Below are positions 11,738 through 22,565 of a stretch of 64,000 bases of DNA, piece after piece. Below the pieces are notes generated by a model, which was not told the origin of the DNA, made no database searches, and was given only the letters and a program-made list of their open reading frames with translations. Both the position numbers and the translations under genes were made by a program. This DNA is from Lepturacanthus savala. Lineage: Eukaryota > Chordata > Actinopteri > Scombriformes > Trichiuridae. The DNA lies in the NCBI GenBank assembly GCA_030544235.1, contig CM060464.1:845001-909000 (forward strand). Reading direction: 5' to 3'. Within the stretch, counting starts at the first letter, position 1; the number at the start of each line of letters is the position of its first letter.

Positions 11738-14139
11738 AATATATATATACACGTCAGGTTTAAAAGTCATAATAATCTAAATGAAATTACTCTTTCTGGG
11801 AGGGTTTGTCTTCACCATGTTTTCAGGAGGAAGGAACAGGAAGTTGATGAAGTCATGTGACAGGAAGCACTTAATTTTTTTCCTTTGTCTAAGTTAGTAT
11901 AAATAAATAGTTATTTATTTAAAGCTCTTAGGCTTAAACGGGTTAACCATGGTAACTCCTTACGTAGATATCAAGTGTTAATTTTAATATACTAAAAGTA
12001 CAACCCATAGTTTTTGGGTAATACACTAATGAAACATAATTCTTAATATGATACTCCATTTCTGTCAATAGGAAAACTTTTCCTTTTTAAATGTTCCAGT
12101 CCCATAACGACATTCATTATTCATAACGTAAGAAAAGTGTGTCTGAAACACAGAATCTAACAAACTGCTGCGTTCCTGAGCCAAACAGCAGTTTATCAAT
12201 CACACACACAATTACTCTGAACAAAAATACGAAGCCATCACTTTTGTTTTTGCTCATTTTTCCTGAGTTGAAATAAAAGCTCTAAGATTTTCTCTTTTTT
12301 TTTTCTATGCACACAAAAGGCTCATTTATCTCAAATTCTGTTAACACAAGCTTCTCGCTTCTCGTTTTATTGTGACCAGCCCGAGGCGAATCTATGCAAT
12401 AATCATGCTGTTTAATCAGCATCTTCATATACCACACCTGTGCATGGATTGTTTTGGCAAAGAAATGTGGATTTAAAAAAAAACATTTCTGAGCAAAATT
12501 TTCCTGTGCATAAAAACTCCTCTCTCTTATTTGGGCAGAAACAAAAGCGCTGCGTTCATATTTTCCGTTCGGCGTTTAATATTTGCATTGACAAGCTGTA
12601 AAGTCGCATGAGAGAAAAAAGTATTGATAGAAGTTAGCCTGAAGTAAAATAAAGGCTGTGAATCCATGTACGGCTATAGCTCTCTTTACTGTTGCCTTAA
12701 AGCAGTGTTGTTTATCACAGCCGCTTGCTTATGTACTGTTCTCAGACACGCATGGATGGCTTTTAAAATTCCCTGTCTGAAAAAATGATTCATGCCCACC
12801 AGCTGAAAATATGCTATTAATATTTATGTGAGGGTTGTGTTATGATGAGAAATATATTGCGGAGTTCATCTTCATCTGTCTCAGTGGCAAATCAGAGCCT
12901 CGCCAATGAGACGCATGATTAATGAATACACTCGGACGGGAGTCCATCAGGATTTATATCCCCCATCAGAAACATCTGAATGTCCTCTAACGCTGCAACA
13001 CGTAATTAGCTCTCAGCCCACTCCGGTTTCACATGTTGGGTATTTAACACGGCTTCTGTCTGCTTGCTTATGGGCCCTATTCAGGACATTTACACAGCTT
13101 CTTCATGGCTTCTTCTTTTTTCTTTTGGGTTGAGAGAACAGACTTATAATGGGATATAATTCTTAATAGAATATCACTGTTGGAATGGCATTGGCCTATA
13201 AATCTCCATTAACATGGGTCACAGTGGCCTCGCCTTCCCAAAGAGAAGTGGAAGTTAAAAATCGTCAGGAGAAGCCAAATTAAGATGGGCTTGAAATTTA
13301 AGTGTCAATTGAGCAGTTATGGATAAAATTGGTGCTATTAAACAGACCGAAAAAAGTCTGTGTAGCGAATTAAAGTTCTATACGAGCATTTCTTTTATAT
13401 TAATGTGTGGAACAGGTGGAATAGGGGGGATAGATACTGGAGGAGGGTGGCGGGGTATTGATTTATACTAAAACAGTGAATTACATTTTCAGCAGGCAAT
13501 CACTTTTAATGAAAATCCAGCAGTGAGAATCTCCCCGCCGCACCAGGTTGAAACAGATAATGTATTACAACAGTTTGACTTCAACTGGTTCAATATCTAA
13601 AAGCAAAATGCTGCTGTGCACCATAATTGTCATTCTGAAAATAGAAATGAATAGCCTCTCCTCGCACTTATAGAGGCCTCGGTGCATCGGGGAAACTTGC
13701 AGCGTGATTCATGCTGCAATAAGAGGAGTTTAGTACACAGCACACTATTTTACCTCGTTGTAATGATGGCGGTGGTTGAATTCAGCTTTTTGTGCTGATT
13801 CTCATTATTTCCGCCGCTGTTACAGTGCATATGTTTGAAATTATGCAATGGTAGATTCAAGGGAGGCTTGTTCCTCATAATTTCCTCATCGTGTTCCGTT
13901 TCTAAATAGTAATTCGCAGAAACTGTCACTTGGCTGCAACCTTTTTTTTGAACCTTTCAAAAAAGCAAATACTGTGAAAGTTAATTAGCTTTCCATATGA
14001 CACTGAACAGGCAGATAAAAGGCCAGCACATGGGAAAGGCTCCAATTTATCTCTGTACTAGGACCCTGAAAGGCTGTGACTCCTTTGGTCACAAAGACTT
14101 TGAATACATTTGAAACTCTCAAACAATTATTCCAACGTG
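11738..14139. other. Intronic, mostly single-copy-looking sequence
   Basis: No exon seen. From 11815 to 11880 a short segment (GTGACAGGAAGCACTT) recurs at 35685-35705. From about 12300 to 13960 there is unusually complex, repeat-free sequence, with ATTAATGAATACACTCGG, GCAACACGTAATTAGCTC and AAATTAAGATGGGCTTGAAA. This is a reasonable place to look for conserved non-coding elements, but nothing in the window proves conservation. Confidence 0.4.
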
Positions 14140-15180
14140 ACATTATGCTGCAGTAGGAAGATTCTTTTACATAAAACATGCATCATATCATATAGTTCTG
14201 TACATAAACCTTTTTTAAACAAAATGCACATCACATCATATACTTCTTTAAATAAAACCTCTTCTTTAAACATAAAATACACATCACATCCTATAATTCT
14301 TTACATGAAACGATAAAGTGGAAGTAGACCGTTGTTTTTTTGTCAATGCTGCAGTAAAAAATTCTTTTACATTTTTTTATATAGTTCATATAGTTGTACA
14401 TAAAACAAAATACACATCATATAGTTCTGTAAATAAAACCTCAAAGTAATAATTCCTCTATTGCATAGTGTTGCCATATGGTAACAATTACTTTATCTTC
14501 ATTTTTCTAAAAAGCTGTGATGTAAAATCTATGTTTTTACAGTTAGGTGTGCTTTTATTTTGAAGGGCATACAGTTTGGACCTTTGACCTGTGAGCAGCA
14601 TGGTCTCACTTGTCATTTATTCAGAATTTTGAATGATTTTCACCAAATAAAAAGTTGAATTCATTATCTAGGGTAGATAAACATATGGTAATAACTTATT
14701 TTTAATATATCTATTATTTAAACCATTTTAAGTTATACAACATTTCAGGCAATAGAAGGTTAATGCTGTAGTAGGAAGACTTTTTTCCATAAAACACATA
14801 AAATAAACATCATATAATTCTGTAAATAAAACCTCAAATTGGAAGTAGACAACTTTTCTGTCTTTGTTTTCAACCCTCATATTAATTCCTCTATTGCATA
14901 GTGTTGCCATATGGTCATATCTTAATTTTTCTTAAAAGCTGTGATATAAAATCTATGCTTTTACAGTTACGTGTGCTTTTATTTTGAAGGGCATACAGTT
15001 TGCACCTTGAGGGTTAATGCTGTATTAGGAAGACTTTTTTTTTTCCATAAAATACACATCATATAGTTCTGTACATAAAACCCTTTTTTAAATAAAAGTC
15101 CACATCCCATCCTATAATTCTCTATATAAAACCATAAAGTGGAAGTAGATGACTGTTTTAAACCCTCCCTGCATTTCAAG
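14140..15180. repeat. Imperfect tandem array of a dispersed repeat
   Basis: Three or more diverged units. Each contains GCTG(C/T)AGTA(G/T)TAGGAAGA-like starts, TACACATCATATAGTTCTGT, AAGTGGAAGTAGAC and TCCTCTATTGCATAGTGTTG. The 14460-14580 and 14890-15005 stretches match closely through AAAGCTGTGATRTAAAATCT and TTTATTTTGAAGGGCATACA. Related single pieces occur at 37846-38275 and 62440-62690. Confidence 0.75.
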
Positions 15181-16984
15181 CGGTTGTTTTTGTGCTATAG
15201 TTGTAAAGACAGTCGGGAACATCCCTCGTTGATATGTTTCCTCTCATTTGAACCATATCTCTGCTACGACTCCATCACGGAACCTAAATCCTAACAGGAG
15301 AAGAACAACACTCTTCCAGTAACTTGGACACACCGGAACGCTTTCCATTTTCCTCAGGGCCCAAAAATTACCAACACCACCTCGGAAATAAGAGAGAACA
15401 AAGAAGCATGTTCACTGAAGAGGTAAATTGAAATTCTTACAATTTTGTATTGAATTTGGGAAGAGGCAAAAGCTAATGTAATGATGTGCACTGCATCGAA
15501 ATAACATTATTGCTTCGCACAAACAAGTAACTACAGCAGGGGTTGGCGGTGGAGGGGGGAGCAACACAACATTAGTAGAATCAGCGTGAGTTTGTTCATT
15601 TAGTCTTTTCTCTAATCTAAACTTGTGCCGTAAATCAAGACTTCATTTTCCTTTGACTGCAGGGTGGCCGACGGAATTGCAGGGAAGGATGGCGCCATTA
15701 TTCAGTAGCCGTCCCGCTGCAATTAACGTTTACTTCGTGATGATAACTTGCAGCAAAAAAGTTGTCTACTTGCTCTTTAAAGGCTGCATTAATGGATTCG
15801 TTGGCTGCGTGTGCAAAAACACAACTTTCTCCGTCGATACGCAGAACTTTTTCAGCAAATGGTTGGTTATTTATGCACCCGGCGGATAATTTAACTTTAT
15901 CTGCACTTTGGTTATGTACAGCAGAATAATCAAAGCTTTTTTACACCAAAAAACTTGAAATCACGTTGATTGGACTGAATCAAAGAAGTTAGAGGCCATG
16001 AAACCAACACAATGAGCAGGAAGATGCTTTAAATTATCTGATGATTTGTCATTAAACTACATTACATGTAGTTTGATCCATTGTTCATATATAAATATTG
16101 ACTGCAGCTTTAACTGTAAACGAGGTCTAAACATTTTTAAATTGAAAATTAAATCGATTTCAGGCGACGTGACCTTGAGATTGTTTTTTTTTTGCTGTTT
16201 TTCTAATCCAGGATTTGTTTTTGCCTCTTTGACCTTCACTACTTTAAATGTCCTTTTTTTTGCTCTACTTTAAGTTAAGACATAAATAAGATGACATTAG
16301 ACGTCAATTTGTGACTTTAGAGTAGTAGCATTTATTGCATTAATGGTGAAGGTGTAAGCTCCTGTGATGCTTGTAAATGCTGTGCACTGAAAATGGAGAA
16401 TGAAATCAACATATCTACAATTGTATTTTGCATTGCATTGCATTTTAACCTATATATGATGATCCTACTGGATTCATTTTAAAACTTTCTCAGCAAGTTT
16501 AAAATCTCCACTCTTTGTTGTAATAACACCTGTTTCAGAAAGATCTTTTTAAAGGAATCCTTCTGAATATCACATTTCATGATTTGGGGGATTTGACATT
16601 CTCCAAGTTCAAAAGACTTTCCTGTCGACGTGTAAAGTTTCCAGCGGCGGCTTTAAGCAACAGACTAATCTGAAGTTCAGCCCAGGCTCCCTGCGTCTCA
16701 CCAGCGCTACAGGAGTAAGCGATTATTCTTTTTAAGTGAAGCAAAACAACAACAAAAAAGAATACAATGGAATCGTTGGATCTCATTGTATTTTTCAAAA
16801 CTGAGCAGCGTATTTGAACACTTAAAGGTCACGGAGGCTACAAACAACCTGGCAACGTGCTGAAATTTGCATCGATTGACAAAAAAAACAAACCAAACGT
16901 TGTTGTTTCTTTTGAAAGAATACCTTCCACTGTGCCCGATGTCTCTGTGGAACAGTTGGTCTATTCTCACATCACAGGACGAGT
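15181..16984. other. Intronic, nothing recognised
   Basis: No splice-bounded coding segment with family resemblance. The 88-codon open stretch at 15623-15889 plus is Cys/Phe-rich but matches nothing I know. Confidence 0.4.
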
Positions 16985-17160
16985 GTTGTACAGTATGAGG
17001 GGAAAAAAACTCAGATCCACAGCTTATTTCCTCTGTTCAAAGTTGCCGTCTGAAGAGGTTCTTAACAGCCTCCTCCGACTCAGGGAACAGTCGGAGCTGC
17101 AGCCAAGGACATTAAGCACAGGTCACGTAGATGTTGTTACGGGTGAGTGGGTCGCGGTGG
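16985..17160 (+). repeat. Duplicated block, copy A (abuts tnmd-type exon 5)
   Basis: Matches 18775-19010 through GTCTGAAGAGGTTCTTAACA, CAAGGACATTAAGCA and GTAGATGTTGTTACGGGTGA. Copy B has about 75 extra bases between the first and second of these. The similarity ends at GTGAGTGGGT (about 17151), only some 20 bases before the acceptor of the exon at 17173. The block contains no recognised coding sequence in any frame. Confidence 0.75.
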
Positions 17161-17172
17161 TCTGTTTTCCAG

Positions 17173-17339
17173 CAGGTGGAGGAGACAGAGGCCGTGGATA
17201 TGAAGGTGGAAGACTCCCCGGTGTGGGTTCCTGCCAAGGAGCCCGTCGTTAACCCGGCCTTCCTCTTCGACTCTAAGATCTGGGAGATTTGCCAGCCGCT
17301 GCCCATCCACTGGATCCATGCCTCCCCCCGTCCTCAGCG
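17173..17339 (+). CDS. tnmd: Tenomodulin/chondromodulin-type exon 5, opposite orientation to the gene
   Basis: A 167-bp exon-like segment after the acceptor TCTGTTTTCCAG and before the donor CAGCG|GTGAGAG. Its start is phase 0; its end leaves two bases of a codon. The peptide has VEDSPVWVPAKEPVVNPAF, then DSKIWEICQPLPIHWI and ASPRPQR. The WVPAxxP, SKIxEIC and PIHW pattern matches the TNMD/CNMD exon that closes the BRICHOS domain, and EIC supplies the second conserved cysteine. An alternative acceptor CAG three bases later would start at 17176. The frame is intact, so this is not an old fossil. It lies on the plus strand inside intron 2 of the minus-strand gene and cannot be spliced to exons 1-3 as arranged. 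It could be a rearranged exon, part of a second BRICHOS gene, or an assembly error. Confidence 0.85.
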
Positions 17340-17918
17340 GTGAGAGCAGGGGGCATCTCTGCCTCTAAATGGAGACTATTAACACCCACTGGAGGGCATC
17401 CCGCTGGCTCTGTGGATGTCCACGGGTGCCGCATTGATTTCCAGCCATAAGAGTGGTCGACTCAGGCTGTTCTTTGTGTTTTGGAAAGTTTGAGAGACTG
17501 GTCAGTGGTGGGAGAAGCATTCACCTCCTTTACTCAAAGAATCAAACAGAAAAGCTTCCAATATCTCTGATACCCCCATGGAGCAGCTGGTCATTGCAGA
17601 TTAAAGCAAGGAGGGTCCAGGGGTTAGGGTTGGAACATTTGCACATGATGCATCTTGAATAGTTGTTTTGGATCTTTATTTATTGAACCTAAGTGACCTT
17701 AATGCTTTTACAAGAAAACAAACCAAACTAAGCACATTTGATTCAAATGGACCATTTGGTGCTGATTACTGAACACCTTGATATTTATCAGGTCAGGATG
17801 GATGGGAGGGGAGGAGACATCAGAAAATGTCTTAATCTCAAGGACTGAATGATGCTTTAATCACTTTGTCTTTTAAATTTAAATTTCTGGCTGTAAAGAT
17901 TCTTCCCCTTTGCTTTGT
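17340..17918. other. Intronic flank of the inverted exon, nothing recognised
   Basis: Sequence after the donor of the plus-strand exon. I looked for the C-terminal cysteine-rich BRICHOS-family exon on the plus strand here and further right and did not find one. A short GGGGTTAGGGTTGG at about 17620 is not a telomeric array. Confidence 0.45.
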
Positions 17919-18080
17919 TAAGGCTGAATAATAGGCAAAAAATAAATGATCACAGAAAATGTCAATTTAAATACAGCAATCTGAGCAAGAATAAGAAACT
18001 ATAGACTGTTGATCAAACCATCTCCAAAATCATATAATCGATTGCAATGATATTTGACATATAACACAATACATACACAA

Positions 18081-18312
18081 TACAGGGCAAATGTTTGGAC
18101 ACACTTCATTTTCATGACTATTTCCACTGTAGATTCTCACTGAAGGCATCAGAACTATGAATGAACACATGTTTATGGTGTTATGTACTTAACAAAGAGG
18201 TGAAATAACTGAAAACATGTTTTAGATTCTAGTTTCTTCTAAATAGTCAGAGAATCTACAATGGAAATAGTCATGAAAATAAAGAAAACACATTGATGAG
18301 AAGGTGTGTCCA

Positions 18313-18315
<3 letters not shown>
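18081..18315. mobile_element. TTTGGACACACC-type MITE, nested
   Basis: The left end carries ATGTTTGGACACACTTC and CATGACTATTTCCACTGTAG. The right end carries the inverted copy CTACAATGGAAATAGTCATG and GGTGTGTCCAAAC. This terminal-inverted-repeat element is one I know as very common in teleosts. The right tip merges into the (AT)n tract, so the terminal bases are lost. Confidence 0.75.

Positions 18316-18394
<79 letters not shown>
18316..18394. repeat. (AT)n microsatellite
   Basis: About 79 bases of pure AT dinucleotides directly at the right end of the nested element. Confidence 0.95.
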
Positions 18395-18399
<5 letters not shown>

Positions 18400-18774
18400 C
18401 TACCTGACAACAAGAAAAGCACAGTCACTCCTGCTGAATCAATGCTTTGTGTAACTAAAAAATAATAGTTTGAATAATCTTGATTTTAATATTGATCAAA
18501 TCGTGATAATGATTTTATCTGTAATTGAGCAGCCCTATGTTAAAGTGATATTTTTCAAGTTTTTAATACTATAATAACATGAGTGGACAGGCAAATATCT
18601 TATTAACGGTTATATATGAGTATAATAAAGTCAAACCATACTGACCTGTTTAAATTTGAGTCCTACTTGTAATTAAAAATGGTGAGTGCCATACCTAACA
18701 TCACATTTAGACTGTTGTATCGCACCAGATAAGGATTTTAGATCTCCAAGGTGAGGAAATCAGTCAAGTTCTGT

Positions 18775-19010
18775 AGCGTGAGGCGATCTGTGCATGAGAA
18801 GCTTTCACCAAACAGCCTCCTTTATCTGCTCCGTCAAAGTTTCTGTCTGAAGAGGTTCTTAACAACCTCCAGGCCCACGATGAAAGGAGTGAATGAGAAG
18901 CGGCAGGCGAAGCCAGACCTGTGGGTTGTTTTCGTGAATGGGTGGTGTGGCAGCAAAGGACATTAAGCAAAGGTCACATAGATGTTGTTACAGGTGAGTG
19001 GGTTTGCAGT
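18775..19010 (+). repeat. Duplicated block, copy B
   Basis: Second copy of 16985-17160, 1.8 kb away in the same orientation. It ends ATAGATGTTGTTACAGGTGAGTGGGT, the same junction that abuts the exon in copy A, but here it continues into a TG microsatellite with no exon. The TACAG|GTGAGT at its end resembles a splice donor, but the sequence upstream is not recognisable as coding. Confidence 0.75.
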
Positions 19011-19018
19011 AGTTACAC

Positions 19019-19050
<32 letters not shown>
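19019..19050. repeat. (TG)n microsatellite
   Basis: About 16 TG units followed by a G-rich run. Confidence 0.95.
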
Positions 19051-19053
<3 letters not shown>

Positions 19054-19689
19054 GGGGAGGGAGAGTGTGTGCATCTATGGAGTCCTCTTAGTTGTCCTTG
19101 AGGGTTAGGAGATAGAGGCTCCAGTCAGGCGGAACTGGATGCCTGTCACTCATGGCGGGCTGTGATGGTGGCGGTGGGAGGCTCTCAGGCATAGAGGGGG
19201 GGGTGGAGAACAGTGTTCACAGCCTCCTGGGAGCCACAGGCGGCCTTGAGATAGATCGAGGTGGGCAGCAGCAGACAGTCACACCGCAGAAGACTCCTTT
19301 TGGTTTTAGACGTCTGGGTTATAACAGACTGGAGACTTGTCTCAGGTTCTATTTGACAAAACTGGTCAAAAACCAGTTTTCCAGTGTGTTTCATTTATAT
19401 GAGATGATGATGTCTGCGTGTCTATTTGTTAGAAAATACCTCAGAGTTTTGGCCGGATTTTTGTCAGATTTTCAGTGAATGTAGGGAACGGCACCATGAA
19501 CAGATGATTCTATTTTGGTAATGATGTGGAAGAAATCCTAGTTTCTGGATCACTTTGAATTTTTGGATGTTTTCAGGTCCATAAACGCTGTCTGGCGCCG
19601 CCTGGTGGTGATGTCTGGCAACTGCACGGTATAGGGAGGAGGTCTGAGCTCTCAATGCTTTTCTAGTTTCAAATCCATCAGCAACACTG
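19051..19689. other. Intronic, nothing recognised
   Basis: GC-richer than average (19130-19290) with no coding resemblance on either strand. CGCCGCCTGGTGGTGATG at about 19595 is the kind of motif found in teleost short repeats. Confidence 0.4.
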
Positions 19690-19985
19690 TTATAGATGGG
19701 CCTGGACTATAAAACAATATCTATATATTATCAACATCACATCATTTATACAAAAAGAACATGGTTCAATAGAATATTGATAGTTTCAATCAAGGGTTGT
19801 GTGGAAAAATAAAACCAATGCTGCGTCCTTCTTGTCTCATGAATGTCATATTTCTATTGAATCAAAGGTCACGTTTAATATAAAGTGGTTATATTTTTAT
19901 CAATAATAGATAATTAAAAATAATCAATAATTGTTGACTGATATGAAATATTTCATATCAAAATAGGTTGTAGCTCTATCGAGAT
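19690..19985. repeat. Interspersed repeat with TATGAAATATTTCATA palindrome, copy B
   Basis: Inverted relative of 9840-10080. It shows GATATGAAATATTTCATATC at about 19940 and TTTAATATAAAGTGGTTATA at about 19876. A GTTGTAGCTCTATCGA terminus corresponds to the ACGATACAGCTAGAG end of copy A. Confidence 0.6.
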
Positions 19986-20288
19986 GATTTTACTTCCTTA
20001 TGGTGATTTTTTTTTTTTACTGGCAGGAGTAAAACGTTTTCCCAGGAAATGGCAGCGTATTGCATTCAGTTACATCATGGAGGTCCACTTGGCTTGATTG
20101 ACAGGTAACCAGACCGTAACCATAGCGTTGTCACTTCATAAGACTTCTTCTTAACGGTGATTTTGGAATCCAGACAAATAACATTGTTAAACCAATAACT
20201 CATGACAGGGGCACCGTCAACCAGCGTATTTCTTGATGTTATTTGCAGGACTGAAATCAAGTCCTGCTACTTCTGTCTTTGCCACTGA

Positions 20289-20655
20289 ACAGTGGTGGAA
20301 AAACACTATATTTTACCTCAGTAAAAGTAGCACAGTGAAAAAAGAAGTAAGTAAAAAGTAAAAGTCTTTCATTCAAAGTCCTATTAAAGTAAAAGTACAG
20401 GATTGAAGAAAACATTTTACTAAAAGAACCAAAACTAAAATTACTTATTATGCAAAATACCCTGTTTGTATTGCATTTCCTCTATATTATATATCATTGT
20501 CATTTTACATTTAAAATACTGAAAAGTAGCTGTAGCTTGTAATTACTGGAGTAAAAGTACAATATTTCCCTCTGAAGTCTAATAGAGTAGAAATGCAAAT
20601 ACTGGAAATACTCACAAAGTACCTAATACTTGAGTAAATGTATTTTATTACTGGT
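20289..20655. mobile_element. hAT-type MITE, CAGTGGTGGAA family
   Basis: Begins CAGTGGTGGAAAAACAC and ends ACTTGAGTAAATGTATTTTATTACTG. The interior is full of AGTAAAAGTA motifs. I know this CAGTGGTGGAA...TTACTCAAGTACT element as one of the commonest teleost non-autonomous hAT-like repeats. I could not confirm an 8-bp target duplication. Confidence 0.75.
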
Positions 20656-22404
20656 TGTAAATATATAAATACTTTATATAAATGAAGATAATGCCGTTGG
20701 TTTTCTAGCTCATTAATAGAAACACTTTATCTGGTGAGAATTTGATAGATTTGAATTGTACCCTGACGTCTCCAACATAGGTCTGTTCTGTCGATCATCA
20801 TTTATAATTTGAGCACTGACCTGTAGAATATCCTCATGTCAACAAACCATCCAACATCTAACATCGATATCAGAGACGTCTGGTTTTTCTGCTTGATCGC
20901 CGTTTTAAATAGACTCGCAGTGAATTGAACGTATTTACTGTTTCTTACTGCCAGTCTAAAGAGATTATTGAGCCGCGCTGACAATAAAACTGCAGATTTT
21001 CATGCTTTCTCATCCAGTTTGATATCTCTGGATCCTCCTTATCCTACTGTGCCAGTAGTTGCTGTGATTGTTTCTGTGATGTCAAACTAGTGTTCTACCG
21101 CCGTTGACTCAGATTTGTACCTGTGACTTGTTTTCCAGGATTTACGCGTGTGTTTCTGTGCGTGTAGAGTTATTATTGGCCATTATACTGCGGTGAAATG
21201 TAGCCCGGTGTGTCAGGTGTCTTAGAAATGAATTACAGGACTGAAATTTGTACAGTCTTCCAGGTACGGGAGGGAATCATCAGTCTTTTCTTTTATGACA
21301 GTTTAACTCCAACCATCTGGACATGGAAAACCACAGTCGCATCACCTCATCTTTCTTGCCAGTGATGCGCTGGGAGCTTTTTCCTTTTCCCTTGTTTCTT
21401 CTGCTGGCTCAGTTGTCCTCAAGCAGCCTCCACTACACTTATTATTTTTTTCATTTCAGATCTCAAGTCTCTTCACATGGGCAGTCACATGAGAGCTACT
21501 AATGTCGCCCGAGTACTCCACTTGCACTCTGGTTGGAATTATAGTTTCTCATTTTTCCAGTAGTGGAAGTTGTCTCTGCAGAGGTGTAACCTTTTTAAAT
21601 AAAAAGAAAACACAGCTACTGCCAGAATAATTACTGCACCCCTTGAATAATGCCAATTATAAAGAGAGACTCACACACTGTTTTCTCCAGAAACGTAAGA
21701 GAATTACCAAACAAACCTGGGAGCAGGAATCTTAGAAATGAAGCACAAAGAGTGAAGCAGGAGCAGGTTCCTGGTGAGATACTGAATGAAAATGAGGATG
21801 AAGGGAAATAATTACAGCCCAGTTTCCACAGGACAATGATAAAAGTCTTAATGTTTCTGGAAATTACAGAAAACTATGAATTACAGATGTGCTGATGTAG
21901 TTTAGGAAAAACTATTCCAGATCAATGACCCTTTAAATTAGACCTCAGATCATCTGGAGGACTGAAACTGTACATGAATATACCACATTTATTACATTTT
22001 CCATTTAATTTATTCATTAAATTAAATTATTTGTGTATTAGTTTCACATTTATTTATTTGCACACTCCATTCATTTTCACCTCAGTATATAAAATGGAAA
22101 ATAAAATTTGAAAATACACAAATATTAGGAAATAAATACGACTAAATTACGTAGATTTATTTATTTTAGATTATGACAGATGGTCCTACATTCTGTCAGT
22201 GTGGAAATAAATTATTCTCCTTTTTTCTGGGGTTCTTTACCTTTTTTTTGTCGATACCAGCTGTTTCCAGCTGCTACGATGCTGCTAATGGTATTTTTTG
22301 GTTTCTCTCATTAAAAACACACAACGCATCAACCTCCAAACGCTTTAGTGGACGACGCTATGAGATAATAACGTAACTTTACGAGACAGAACTGTAAATA
22401 TTAG
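20656..22404. other. Intronic, nothing recognised
   Basis: No exon or defined repeat. Several complex stretches (21050-21500) look single-copy. No RNA gene seen. Confidence 0.4.
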
Positions 22405-22565
22405 GCCTGTTTCCACTGCAGGAACCTTTCAAGAATTTTACCAGAACCTTTAAAGTCCCTGCTTTTTGATCCTTTTTCCATCCTTTTTGATTGATGAAGG
22501 ATTACATCACAGCCAGAACATGTTAACTTTGCAGGAACCTGCTGATTTAGTGGAAATGCAGATAC
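22405..22565. repeat. Short palindromic repeat CCTGTTTCCACTGCAGGAACC
   Basis: The left end CTGTTTCCACTGCAGGAACC is mirrored at the right by GCAGGAACCTGCTGATTTAG TGGAAATGCAG, giving TTTCCACT/AGTGGAAA inverted ends about 150 bp apart. Likely a small MITE. Confidence 0.5.

Larger units (their letters stand above)
17919..18537. mobile_element. hAT-like non-autonomous element interrupted by another insertion
   Basis: Left end TAAGGCTGAATAATAGG and right end ATTGAGCAGCCCTA are degenerate inverted repeats of the GGGCTGCACGATT type. AATTTAAATACAGCAATCTG lies in the left half and ATTGATCAAATCGTGATAAT in the right half. The two halves are split by 18081-18394, a different element plus an AT microsatellite. 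Confidence 0.55.

Noticed and set aside
17139..17172. A spliceable 34-base intron between GTTACGG and the exon at 17173
   Set aside because: The GTGAGT and TTCCAG are only about 34 bases apart, shorter than a vertebrate spliceosome can use; the GTGAGT belongs to the duplicated block.
16857..17252. 131-codon plus-strand open frame overlapping the inverted tnmd exon
   Set aside because: It reads a different frame from the exon, covers the duplicated block, has no family resemblance, and its continuation through the exon gives a low-complexity Gly-rich string.
17615..17635. GGGGTTAGGGTTGG as a telomeric repeat
   Set aside because: Less than two hexamers; not distinguishable from chance, unlike 33756-33773.
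18764..18970. Minus-strand open frame in duplicated block copy B as an exon
   Set aside because: The frame is not conserved in copy A (indel of about 75 bases and shifts), so no coding constraint is visible.
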